From: Anaerolineales bacterium | GTDB taxonomy: Bacteria; Chloroflexota; Anaerolineae; 4572-78; J111 | DNA length: 64,000 nt | Reading direction: 5' to 3' | Assembly: GCA_015075185.1 (NCBI GenBank) | Contig: JABTUW010000004.1 | Location: forward strand, 806,001 to 870,000 | Part shown: piece after piece, positions 43,330 through 51,429 of the stretch | Numbering within the stretch: position 1 is the stretch's first letter | Layout: each line of letters opens with the position of its first letter | Position numbers and translations under genes: made by a program | The notes under the pieces: model-generated | Databases searched by the model: none | Told to the model about the DNA's origin: nothing | Seen by the model: only the letters and a program-made list of their open reading frames with translations

Positions 43330-43385
43330 TTGACAAATCTCTTATTGCATCTATAATCTGTTTTATCAGAACGACTACTGTTCTG
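43330..43385 (+). promoter_or_regulatory. Strong promoter and inverted-repeat operator of the hcr/paa cluster
   Basis: TTGACA (43330-43335), 16-bp spacer, TATAAT (43352-43357). Just downstream is the perfect inverted repeat CAGAAC-N7-GTTCTG (43367-43385), positioned in the 5' leader where a bound repressor would block elongation. Confidence 0.65.
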
Positions 43386-43458
43386 TATATTGTACAACAT
43401 CAGAAATCTAAATGTCTTAACGACTTTTAGAATTTACTCAGATCCAGGGGATTTTTCG

Positions 43459-43932
43459 ATGAAGACTCTCCTCCATCTCCAGGTTAACGGCGAAACCCAC
43501 GAGGTTTACACCTCGGTCCACAAATCCCTCCTCGAAGTTCTGCGCGAAGATTTGAATTTGACCGGCACCAAGCACGGCTGTGAATTGGGCGAATGCGGCG
43601 CTTGCACAGTGCTGCTCGATGGCGAGCCGGTGCTGGCGTGCCTGGTTCTCCCGATTGAAATCCAGGGGCAGGCCATCACCACCATCGAAGGAGTGGCCGG
43701 GGGCAACCTCCTCCATCCCCTGCAGACCACCTTTGCCGATTTGGGCGCAACCCAATGTGGCTTCTGTATCCCCGGCATGCTCCTCTCCGCCAGAGCAATG
43801 CTCGACGCTAACCCCCACCCGACCCGGCAAGAAATCCGCGAAACCCTGGCGGGTAATTTATGTAGATGTACTGGTTACACGAAGATTATTGAGGCGGTTG
43901 AAAAAGTTATTGAGCAGAAGATAAACTTTTAA
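43459..43932 (+). CDS. hcrC: 4-hydroxybenzoyl-CoA reductase, [2Fe-2S] subunit
   Basis: A 157-residue small subunit of the xanthine-oxidase family. Plant-type [2Fe-2S] ligands CELGECGACTVLLDGEPVLAC and the all-helical domain's QCGFCIPGM and CRCTGY pairs are complete. It passes electrons between the FAD/Fe-S subunit and the molybdenum site. ATG 43459 fits the family N-terminus; the earlier ATG 43390 is in the leader. First gene of the cluster. Confidence 0.83.
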   Translation: MKTLLHLQVNGETHEVYTSVHKSLLEVLREDLNLTGTKHGCELGECGACTVLLDGEPVLACLVLPIEIQGQAITTIEGVAGGNLLHPLQTTFADLGATQCGFCIPGMLLSARAMLDANPHPTRQEIRETLAGNLCRCTGYTKIIEAVEKVIEQKINF

Positions 43933-44031
43933 AACGTAATGCGTAACTCGTAATGTTTTACATTGGACTTCGTTTCTCCCCAACAGCCGTTATGCTTTAC
44001 GCTTTACCATTTGAAGCCTAAGAGAAGTTAA

Positions 44032-46407
44032 ATGTCCCATCAATTCAACATCGTCGGTAAGCCGAACCGCAAGGTGGATGCACTGCAGAAGACCAGCGGG
44101 CAGACGCTGTATGCAGCCGACCTATCGCTGCCACGCATGCTACACTGTAAAATTCTGCGCAGTATCCACCCCCACGCCCGAATTGTGGCGATTGATACCA
44201 GTGCAGCTCAGGCCCTGCCGGGAGTGATAGCGGTCATTACCGGGCGGGATTTGCCGAACAAGTTTGGCATCCTGCCGGTCAGCCAGGATGAGGAGTCTCT
44301 GGCTGTCGAGAAAGTGCGCTACGTAGGCGACCCGGTGGCGGCGGTAGCAGCGGTGGATGAGGAAACGGCCCAGGCAGCCTTGAAGCACGTTCAGGTGGAA
44401 TACGAAGTTTTACCACCAGTCATGAGCATCGAAGAGGGGCTGCAGCCGCTCGACGGCCGCGAGCCAATCCACGCCTATGCCGACCAAGAAAACATCCACA
44501 AGCTGGTCGCCCTGGAGTTCGGCGAGGTCGAGGCCGGCTTTGCTGAAGCCGACCTGATCCAGGAAGATGTTTTTCTACGAGGGCAACACCCACTTGCCGC
44601 TGGAAGAACACGCCGCGCTGGCCCGCTACGAAGCCAATGGCAAACTGACCGTCTGGGCTCAACCCAATGCCCCCACTACGTTCACAAAGCGATGGCGGGA
44701 GTGCTGGATTTGCCGCCCAGCCGCATCCGCATCATTGCCCCGCCGACCGGCGGCGGTTTTGGCGGTAAAACCGACCCGTTCAATCACGAGATGATTGTGG
44801 CCAAGCTGGCCATGCTGACCGGCCGGCCGGTCAAAATTGTCCTGACCCGCGAGGAGGTCTTTTATGCCCACCGGGGCCGCCACCCGGTGCTGATGCGGGT
44901 CAAAACCGGGGTCAAAAGACGGCTCGATCACGGCTATGCACTTTCAGTCCTTTTGGATGGCGGCGGTTATGTCAGCTACGGCGTGGCCAGCACCTACTAC
45001 ACCGGCGCGCTGCAAACCGTTACCTATAATCTCCCGGCCTATAAATTTGACGGGGCACGGGTTTTCACCAACAAACCGGCCTGCGGCCCCAAGCGCGGCC
45101 ACGGCACACCCCAACCCCGCTTTGCCCTGGAAGTACAGCTCGACAAGATGGCCGGGAAGCTGGGCCTCAACCCGCTCGACCTGCGGCTCAAGCATCTGGC
45201 CAGGCCCTACACCGAAACGGCTAACCACTTGACCGTGACCACTATTGGCCTGGGCGAGTGCCTGGAAGCGGTCGCCGAACGCTCCGATTTTCGGGAGAAA
45301 TACGGCAAGCTGCCTTTCGGCAAAGGGCTGGGCCTGGCCTGTGGAGCATATATTACGGGCGCGGGCTTGCCCATCTATTGGAACAAAATGCCGCACTCCG
45401 GAGTGCAGATCAAGATTGACCGCGGCGGCGGCGTGACCGTCTTTTGCGGCAGCACCGACATCGGGCAGGGTTCTGATTCGGTGCTGGCTTACATTGTCGC
45501 CGAAGAGCTGGGCGTGACTGTCAATGATATTGCCCTTGTTACCGCCGATACGGATTTAGCACCAGTAGATCTGGGCAGCTATTCCAGCCGGGTGACGCTG
45601 ATGACCGGCAACGCTGCCATCCAGGCCGCCCGTAAATTACGCGCTCTCCTGTTTGAGACGGCAGCCAGGGAGTTGATGGTCCCGGCCGAGAGCCTGGCCG
45701 CCCGCGATAATGTGGTTTTTTGCCTGGACGACGAGGCCCGGCGCATTCCCTTCCCGGAGCTGGTCAAGCTGGCCGAAGCCCAGCACGGCACGTTGGGCGC
45801 CGTCGGCAGTTATACGCCTCCCAGGCGCGGTGGGCGGTACCGGGGCGCGGGCGTCGGGCCGACGCCGGCCTACACTTATTCCGCCTGCGTGGCAGCGGTC
45901 GAGGTGGATGCGGACACCGGCGAAGTGCGGGTCGAGAAAATCTGGATTGCGCACGATGTCGGCAGGGCGATCAATCCCCTGTTAGTGGAGGGTCAGGTGG
46001 AGGGGAGCGTCTATATGGGCCTGGGCGAAGCATTGATGGAGGAACAGGTTTTCCGGCGGGGTTTGCACAAAATCCCCTCCATGCTCGACTATAAAAGTCC
46101 CACCTTCTTGGAGACACCCGACATCGAAACCATCCTAATCGAAACCAACGACCCCGAAGGGCCTTACGGGGCCAAAGAAGCCGGGCAGGGACCGCTGCTG
46201 CCGGTCCCACCGGCCATCGCCAATGCCGTTTATGACGCCGTCGGAGTGCGGATTGACGAAACGCCGATCACCCCGGAGAAGGTGTTTAAGGCCCTGCGCG
46301 AGAAAGCCAGAGGCGGGGAAGGACGTGTTGGGCCAAAACGTGTACCGCATATCATTTTCCCCGAACCGGTTCAGGTGGAGTCGCGCTGGGGACAACCAGC
46401 AGAGTGA
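44032..46407 (+). CDS. hcrA: 4-hydroxybenzoyl-CoA reductase, molybdopterin subunit (two compensating frameshifts)
   Basis: A 791-residue large subunit of the xanthine-oxidase family, with PTGGGFGGKTDPFNHEM, CGPKRGHGTPQPR and GAKEAGQGP containing the catalytic Glu. Between 44570 and 44674 the frame is wrong: the family sequence (EGNTHLPLEEHAALARYEAN) continues in frame +1 after a T5 run (44570-44574) and returns after a C5 run (44670-44674). One extra T and one missing C would restore a normal protein, so about 33 residues as translated are nonsense. Catalyses reductive removal of the para-hydroxyl; symbol assigned mainly from the hcrB neighbour. Confidence 0.8.
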   Translation: MSHQFNIVGKPNRKVDALQKTSGQTLYAADLSLPRMLHCKILRSIHPHARIVAIDTSAAQALPGVIAVITGRDLPNKFGILPVSQDEESLAVEKVRYVGDPVAAVAAVDEETAQAALKHVQVEYEVLPPVMSIEEGLQPLDGREPIHAYADQENIHKLVALEFGEVEAGFAEADLIQEDVFLRGQHPLAAGRTRRAGPLRSQWQTDRLGSTQCPHYVHKAMAGVLDLPPSRIRIIAPPTGGGFGGKTDPFNHEMIVAKLAMLTGRPVKIVLTREEVFYAHRGRHPVLMRVKTGVKRRLDHGYALSVLLDGGGYVSYGVASTYYTGALQTVTYNLPAYKFDGARVFTNKPACGPKRGHGTPQPRFALEVQLDKMAGKLGLNPLDLRLKHLARPYTETANHLTVTTIGLGECLEAVAERSDFREKYGKLPFGKGLGLACGAYITGAGLPIYWNKMPHSGVQIKIDRGGGVTVFCGSTDIGQGSDSVLAYIVAEELGVTVNDIALVTADTDLAPVDLGSYSSRVTLMTGNAAIQAARKLRALLFETAARELMVPAESLAARDNVVFCLDDEARRIPFPELVKLAEAQHGTLGAVGSYTPPRRGGRYRGAGVGPTPAYTYSACVAAVEVDADTGEVRVEKIWIAHDVGRAINPLLVEGQVEGSVYMGLGEALMEEQVFRRGLHKIPSMLDYKSPTFLETPDIETILIETNDPEGPYGAKEAGQGPLLPVPPAIANAVYDAVGVRIDETPITPEKVFKALREKARGGEGRVGPKRVPHIIFPEPVQVESRWGQPAE

Positions 46408-46427
46408 ATTTTGGGTTTTGGATTTAC

Positions 46428-46470
46428 GATTTTAGATTGGAGAATAATCCAAAATCCAAAATCTAAAATC
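46428..46470. repeat. GATTTTAGATT inverted repeat in hcrA-hcrB gap
   Basis: Perfect 11-bp arms GATTTTAGATT (46428-46438) and AATCTAAAATC (46460-46470) with repeated AATCCAAAATCC words. Confidence 0.6.
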
Positions 46471-46488
46471 CCAGCGGAGTTTACGACG

Positions 46489-47499
46489 ATGTTACGATTA
46501 CCTCCTTTTGAATACCTCACCCCGCAGACCCTTGACGAAGCGGTGGCACTGCTGGCCCAGCACGGCCCGGAAGCGACGCTCGTCGCCGGGGGAACCGATT
46601 TGTTTCCCAATATGAAGCGCCGTCTGTTCACACCCAAAAAACTGATTGGTTTGAGCCAGGTTAAGGAACTTAAAACATTTGTCCAGCCCTCCACCCCTCC
46701 AACCCTCCCCTTCACGCTCGGCGCAGGACTGACCCTGACTCAAATCACGCGCCATCCGCTCATCGTTGAGCGCTACCCGGCCCTGGCGACGGCCGCCGGG
46801 CTGGTTTCGACGCCGCAGTTGCGCAATATGGGCACGATTGGCGGCAATCTGTGCCTTGATACCCGCTGCACCTACTACAACCAAACCGAACCCTGGCGCG
46901 AAGCCCTGGGCTACTGCATGAAGAAAGACGGCCACATCTGCTGGGTGGCGCCGGGCAGTTCGCGCTGTTGGGCGGTCAGCTCGTCGGACACCTCGCCGGT
47001 GATGATTGCTCTGGGCGCGTCGGTGCGGCTGGTCGGGCCAAAAGGCGAGCGGACGATGCCGGTACAGGCGCTCTATCACAACGATGGAATGGCTTATTTG
47101 AGCAAGGCTCCAGACGAAATTTTGGTTGAGATTCAGCTACCCGACGCCAATGGGGTCAAGATGATCTACAAAAAGCTGCGCCGGCGCGGCTCGTTCGACT
47201 TTCCCATTCTGGGGGTGGCCGTGGCGCTGCGCCAGGCGGAGGATGGGACGGTGACGGAAGCCAATATTGTCCTGGGCGCAGTGGCTTCTTATCCAGTCAA
47301 AGCCGTCGAGGCTGAGGAGTTTCTGGTGGGAAAGCGGCTCACAAACGAAGTGATTGAAGAAGCGGCCAAATTCGCTTTCAAGCCGGCCAAGCCGCTCGAC
47401 AATACCGACATGGGCCATCCCTATCGCAAACAAATGGTCCAGGTCTATGTGGCCCGGGCGCTGCGAGAGGCGGTCGGAATGGACGCGAAGCGTGGATGA
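46489..47499 (+). CDS. hcrB: 4-hydroxybenzoyl-CoA reductase, FAD and [4Fe-4S] subunit
   Basis: A 336-residue medium subunit. FAD motifs LVAGGTDLFP (32-41) and NMGTIGGNLCLDTRC (113-127). A ~40-residue insertion carries Cys127, 143, 151 and 160, spaced 16/8/9, which matches the extra [4Fe-4S] cluster I recall from the Thauera beta-subunit; ordinary xanthine-oxidase-family FAD subunits lack it. This makes Hcr function likely. A Pro/Thr-rich stretch FVQPSTPPTLPF (64-75) looks like an insertion. ATG 46489 has GGAG 9 bp upstream. Confidence 0.85.
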   Translation: MLRLPPFEYLTPQTLDEAVALLAQHGPEATLVAGGTDLFPNMKRRLFTPKKLIGLSQVKELKTFVQPSTPPTLPFTLGAGLTLTQITRHPLIVERYPALATAAGLVSTPQLRNMGTIGGNLCLDTRCTYYNQTEPWREALGYCMKKDGHICWVAPGSSRCWAVSSSDTSPVMIALGASVRLVGPKGERTMPVQALYHNDGMAYLSKAPDEILVEIQLPDANGVKMIYKKLRRRGSFDFPILGVAVALRQAEDGTVTEANIVLGAVASYPVKAVEAEEFLVGKRLTNEVIEEAAKFAFKPAKPLDNTDMGHPYRKQMVQVYVARALREAVGMDAKRG

Positions 47500-47503
47500 A
47501 TGA

Positions 47504-47535
47504 CGAATGGCGGCCCTCTTAATTTTCGCCATTCG
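47504..47535. repeat. CGAATGGCG inverted repeat in hcrB-ligase gap
   Basis: Perfect 9-bp arms CGAATGGCG (47504-47512) and CGCCATTCG (47527-47535), then CTATTCGCTGATTCGCTG words. Confidence 0.55.
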
Positions 47536-47577
47536 CCTATTCGCTGATTCGCTGAATCCCACAGGAGAGATATTGCA

Positions 47578-48879
47578 ATGACGCTTTATTTTGACGAAGC
47601 GACTGAAACATTGCCCCGCGAACAACTGGCAACCCTGCAACTGAAAAAGCTGCAGGCCATGCTGGCCGACATCTATGGCCGGAACAGGTTTTACACGCGC
47701 AAGTTTGCCCAGGTTGATTTTTTCCTGGGCGATCTCAAGTCGCTGGCCGATTTGCAGCATCTCCCCCTAACCACAAAAGCCGAATTATCGGAAGACCAGG
47801 TCGCTGACGATTTTGCCGGCACCAATCTAACCTATCCGCTCAGCGCCTACACCCGCTACCATCAAACTTCTGGGACGACCGGCCAGCCGCTGCGCGTCTT
47901 CGACACGGTAGAAAGCTGGGATTGGTGGGGCCGGTGCTGGGGCCACGTTTTTGCCGGGGCCGGCGTGACCGCCCATGACCGGATCTTCTTCGCCTTTTCT
48001 TTCGGTCCCTTCATCGGCTTCTGGGCCGCCGTCGAAGGGGCGCGGCACATCGGGGCCATGCTCATACCGGGCGGAGGGCGCTCCTCCTACGAGCGCCTGG
48101 TGATGATGCGCGATACCGGCAGCACGGCTTTATGCTGCACCCCCACTTACGCGCTTCATTTGCTGGAAGTTGCCCGCGAGCATAAAATAGATTTAAGCGA
48201 CTTCAGCCTCCAAGCTACCATCCACGCTGGCGAACCCGGGGCTAATGTCCCCGCCACCAAAGCGCGCATCGAAGAGGGCTGGTCGGCCAAGTGCTACGAC
48301 CATGCCGGTGCGTCTGAGGTCGGGGGGCACAGCTTTGAGTGCCAAGCCCAACCCAACGGCATCCACGTCATCGAAACTGAATTTATCGTCGAATGTCTCG
48401 ACCCGGCTACCGGCCAGCCTGTTGCGCCCGGCCAAAAAGGGGAACTGGTCATGACCAACCTGGGCCGCTGGGGCTTTCCCATCATCCGTTATCGCACCGG
48501 CGACGCGGTTGTATTCAACGAGGCCAGGTGCGACTGCGGCCGCACCTTTCTGCGCCTGGAAGGCGGCGTGCTGGGCCGAGTGGACGATATGATTACCATT
48601 CGCGGGGTCAATGTTTTCCCCAGCGCCCTGGAAAACCTGATTCGCATCCACAGCGTGGTAGATGAATTTCGGGTGAAGGTCGGTAAGCGGGGCGAACTGG
48701 ACGAACTGGCTGTTGAGGTGGAACTTGTGGATGGGGCCGATGCCGAAGGCATACCGAGGGAGATTGCCCACTCTATCAGCAGCGCGCTTGGACTGCGTCC
48801 CCTGGTCACAACAGTGCCTCGCGGCACGCTGCCGCGTTTTGAGCTGAAAGCAAAACGATTTCACTATTTTGGAACATAG
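47578..48879 (+). CDS. Phenylacetate-CoA ligase (PaaK) family enzyme
   Basis: A 433-residue adenylate-forming ligase. AMP-binding P-loop TSGTTGQPLRV, core motif CYDHAGASEVGG, and YRTGDAVVFNEARCDCGRTF with GRVDDMITIRGVNVFPSAL match the PaaK family. Converts an aromatic acid to its CoA thioester with ATP. Next to hcrABC the substrate could be 4-hydroxybenzoate, benzoate or phenylacetate; sequence alone does not decide. AGGAGAG precedes the ATG. Confidence 0.83.
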   Translation: MTLYFDEATETLPREQLATLQLKKLQAMLADIYGRNRFYTRKFAQVDFFLGDLKSLADLQHLPLTTKAELSEDQVADDFAGTNLTYPLSAYTRYHQTSGTTGQPLRVFDTVESWDWWGRCWGHVFAGAGVTAHDRIFFAFSFGPFIGFWAAVEGARHIGAMLIPGGGRSSYERLVMMRDTGSTALCCTPTYALHLLEVAREHKIDLSDFSLQATIHAGEPGANVPATKARIEEGWSAKCYDHAGASEVGGHSFECQAQPNGIHVIETEFIVECLDPATGQPVAPGQKGELVMTNLGRWGFPIIRYRTGDAVVFNEARCDCGRTFLRLEGGVLGRVDDMITIRGVNVFPSALENLIRIHSVVDEFRVKVGKRGELDELAVEVELVDGADAEGIPREIAHSISSALGLRPLVTTVPRGTLPRFELKAKRFHYFGT

Positions 48880-48893
48880 GAATTTTGTCAGGA

Positions 48894-48932
48894 GTCGTCA
48901 CGAGCCTTTGGCACACTACCGATAATGAAAAT
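48894..48932. repeat. 39-bp dispersed intergenic element, copy B
   Basis: Best-preserved match to copy A (16940-16978), again just upstream of a start codon. ACTACTGGTTACTGACGACT direct-repeat words follow to 48970. Confidence 0.5.
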
Positions 48933-48989
48933 ATCTTTCTGACTACTGGTTACTGACGACTGGCTACTGTTTTCGAAGGAGATTGATGC

Positions 48990-50444
48990 ATGGCGCAAAT
49001 GTTTATTAACGGCGAGTGGGTCAATGCCCTGAGCGGCAGGAGTTATGAAGTTAAAAATCCGGCCAACGGCGAGATCATTGACTCTGTTCCTCTGGGCGAT
49101 GCCGGCGAAGCGCGGGCGGTAGTTGAGGCGGCGACGGCAGCTTTTAGTGGCTGGGCCGGCACCGCGCCTGACAAGCGGGCCGAAATCATGCAGGCCGGCA
49201 TTGCCAAAGTAAAAGAGAACCTGCCCGAATTGGCGGCGCTGCTAACCAAAGAGCAGGGCAAGCCGCTGCTGGAAGCCAACGGCGAACTGCACCATTTTTT
49301 GCACGGGATGGAGTTTTATGCCGGGCTGGCCAGCAAGATTCGTGGGGCGCTGGCCCCGCTCCCCCCGGCGATGAATCCTAAAAGTTACGGGGTTATTATG
49401 CCCCAGCCGGTGGGCGTGTCGGTGGGGATTGTGCCCTGGAATTTCCCCATCACCCTGATGGGGACCAAGGTTGGCCCGGCGCTGGCAGCGGGCTGTCCAA
49501 TCATCATCAAACCGGCCAGCACGACTCCTTTGACTACGTTGCGGATTATTGGTCTGTTAAATGAGGCCGGGCTGCCCCCAGGGGTGTTACAGTGCGTCAC
49601 CGGGCCGGGCGGGTCGCTGGGTCATGAACTGATCAGCCATCCCCAGGTGCGGCGGGTGGCCCTGACCGGCAGCAGCGCCACCGGCGAGCGGGTCATGCAG
49701 GTGGCCGGTCCCCAATTTAAGCGGATCACTCTGGAACTGGGCGGCTCTGACCCCATGATTGTCTGCCCCGACGCCGATATGGCCAAGGCAGTCAACGGGG
49801 CCATGATTGGGCGTTACTGGAATGCCGGACAGGCCTGCCTGGCGGTCAAGCGGCTGTATCTTTTTGCAGGAATTTACGACGAGTTTGTGGAGACCCTGGT
49901 CAGCAAGGTCAAGCGGTATGAGCCGGGCGATGGTTTGACCAAGGCCGAAAAGCCGATGATCCGCATGGGGCCGTTGCACACCGAAAGCCAGCGGGTGGAG
50001 GTTGAAGAGCAGTTGGCCGACGCGCTTGGCAAAGGGGCGGAGGTATTGACCGGCGGGACTCGACCGGAGGGGCTGGAGAAGGGCTATTTCTTTAATCCGG
50101 CGGTGGTGGTCAACGTGCCGGAAGAGAGCCGCCTGGTGACGGAAGAAGTTTTCGGCCCGGTGCTGCCCGTTTTCAAAGTGTCGTCGCTGGACGAGGCGAT
50201 TGCCAAAGCCAACGCCAGCCCGTGGGGGTTAGGCGCGTCTATCTGGACCAACAATATGAAGTGGGCCAATCAGGCCGCCCGCGAGGTCGAGAGCGGCATG
50301 CTCTGGGTCAACCAGATTCACTACGGTTATGATGAAATGCCCTTCGGCGGGGTCAAGGCCAGCGGCATTGGTCGGGAGCACGGCCCCGAGGCGTTGGATT
50401 ATTATTTGGAGCCGAAGAGCGTCGTCTTTGGGGGGCTGGATTGA
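48990..50444 (+). CDS. Aldehyde dehydrogenase family protein
   Basis: A 484-residue NAD(P)-dependent ALDH. Active-site Glu in LELGGSDPM and nucleophilic Cys in NAGQACLAVKRLY; cofactor motif VPWNFPITLMGTKVGPALA. Resembles succinate-semialdehyde-type ALDHs. In Paa pathways the oxepin-CoA ring-opening product is a semialdehyde oxidised by an ALDH (the PaaZ N-domain or a separate PacL-type enzyme); either of the two ALDHs here could serve. Confidence 0.88.
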   Translation: MAQMFINGEWVNALSGRSYEVKNPANGEIIDSVPLGDAGEARAVVEAATAAFSGWAGTAPDKRAEIMQAGIAKVKENLPELAALLTKEQGKPLLEANGELHHFLHGMEFYAGLASKIRGALAPLPPAMNPKSYGVIMPQPVGVSVGIVPWNFPITLMGTKVGPALAAGCPIIIKPASTTPLTTLRIIGLLNEAGLPPGVLQCVTGPGGSLGHELISHPQVRRVALTGSSATGERVMQVAGPQFKRITLELGGSDPMIVCPDADMAKAVNGAMIGRYWNAGQACLAVKRLYLFAGIYDEFVETLVSKVKRYEPGDGLTKAEKPMIRMGPLHTESQRVEVEEQLADALGKGAEVLTGGTRPEGLEKGYFFNPAVVVNVPEESRLVTEEVFGPVLPVFKVSSLDEAIAKANASPWGLGASIWTNNMKWANQAAREVESGMLWVNQIHYGYDEMPFGGVKASGIGREHGPEALDYYLEPKSVVFGGLD

Positions 50445-50450
50445 GTTTTG

Positions 50451-50548
50451 TGTCATTCCGAGGAGCGAAGCGACGAGGAATCCCTCGAATCTTGGGCCAA
50501 AAGTCACCCTTGAGAGATTTCTCGCTCCTGTCGTCACTCGAAATGACA
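50451..50548. mobile_element. 98-bp GTCATTCCGAG MITE-like repeat
   Basis: Near-perfect terminal inverted repeats TGTCATTCCGAG (50451-50462) and CTCGAAATGACA (50537-50548), interior GAGCGAAGCGACGAGGAATC. A very widespread non-autonomous bacterial repeat class. Confidence 0.7.
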
Positions 50549-50582
50549 TAACCAAAAATTGATCAAAATTGGAGCTAAAGCT

Positions 50583-51365
50583 ATGTCTGAAACTTACGTT
50601 ACTTTAACAAAAGAAGCGCCGCTGGGGATCATTACTCTCAACCGCCCGCCGGCGAACAGTTACGACATTAAATTCATGCAGGATTTAGATGCGGCTATTG
50701 AAGGCGCGGCGGCGGATGATGACATCAAGGCGGTCTTGCTGGTCAGCGCGTCGGAGAAATTCTTTTCCGGCGGAGCCGATATCAAAGCATTTCTGGCCAA
50801 CACCCCGGAGGCCAACACGGAGATGGTCAACTTTGCTCACCAGGTTCTGGCTAAAATCGCCCAGCTCCCCAAAGTATTTATCGCGGTTATCAATGGGCAC
50901 GCCATGGGCGGCGGCCTGGAAATGGCCCTGGCCTGCGACTTGCGCTTTGCCGGGGACGGCAAGTTTATGCTGGCGCTGCCGGAGTCAACCCTGGGCCTGC
51001 TGCCCGGGAACGGCGGGACGCAGCGCCTGTCACGGCTCATCGGGGCCAGCCGGGCGCTGGAGTTGATGCTGAGCGGCCGGGCCGTATCACCTCAAGAAGC
51101 GTTGGAACTGGGGATTGTCAATAAGCTCTTCCCCGGCGAGTCGGCGCTGGAAGAGGCAAAGGCTTATGCGCTAAAACTGGCGAATGGTCCGACGAAAGCC
51201 CTGGCTAATATCAAACGCTGCGTCTACGAGGGCATCGAGCAGCCGCTGGCCGCTGGTCTGATGCTGGAACGAGGCCTCATCGCCGAACTTTTCCGCACCG
51301 AAGATGCCCGCGAGGGGTTTGCGGCGTTTGTGGAGAAGCGCAAAGCGGAGTTTAAAGGAAGATAG
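50583..51365 (+). CDS. Enoyl-CoA hydratase/isomerase family protein
   Basis: A 260-residue crotonase. Oxyanion-hole segments SGGADIKAFL and MGGGLEMALACDLRFAG, then LPESTLGLLPGNGGTQRL containing a catalytic-type Glu. ATG 50583 has GGAG 8 bp upstream; TTG 50559 is rejected. The leader GGAGCTAAAGCTATG resembles that of paaA. Likely hydration or ring-isomerisation in the aromatic-CoA lower pathway (PaaF or PaaG role). Confidence 0.86.
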   Translation: MSETYVTLTKEAPLGIITLNRPPANSYDIKFMQDLDAAIEGAAADDDIKAVLLVSASEKFFSGGADIKAFLANTPEANTEMVNFAHQVLAKIAQLPKVFIAVINGHAMGGGLEMALACDLRFAGDGKFMLALPESTLGLLPGNGGTQRLSRLIGASRALELMLSGRAVSPQEALELGIVNKLFPGESALEEAKAYALKLANGPTKALANIKRCVYEGIEQPLAAGLMLERGLIAELFRTEDAREGFAAFVEKRKAEFKGR

Positions 51366-51376
51366 GGATCTCGTAG

Positions 51377-51405
51377 GAACTAAAAAAGTTGAACTGCTTT
51401 AGTTC
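51377..51405. repeat. GAACTAAA inverted repeat in hydratase-paaA gap
   Basis: Perfect 8-bp arms GAACTAAA (51377-51384) and TTTAGTTC (51398-51405). Confidence 0.45.
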
Positions 51406-51429
51406 TGGGTATTTATGGGGGATAAAGCT

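Noticed and set aside
44567..44794. Separate small gene inside hcrA
   Set aside because: It is the displaced frame of hcrA itself, explained by two homopolymer indels.
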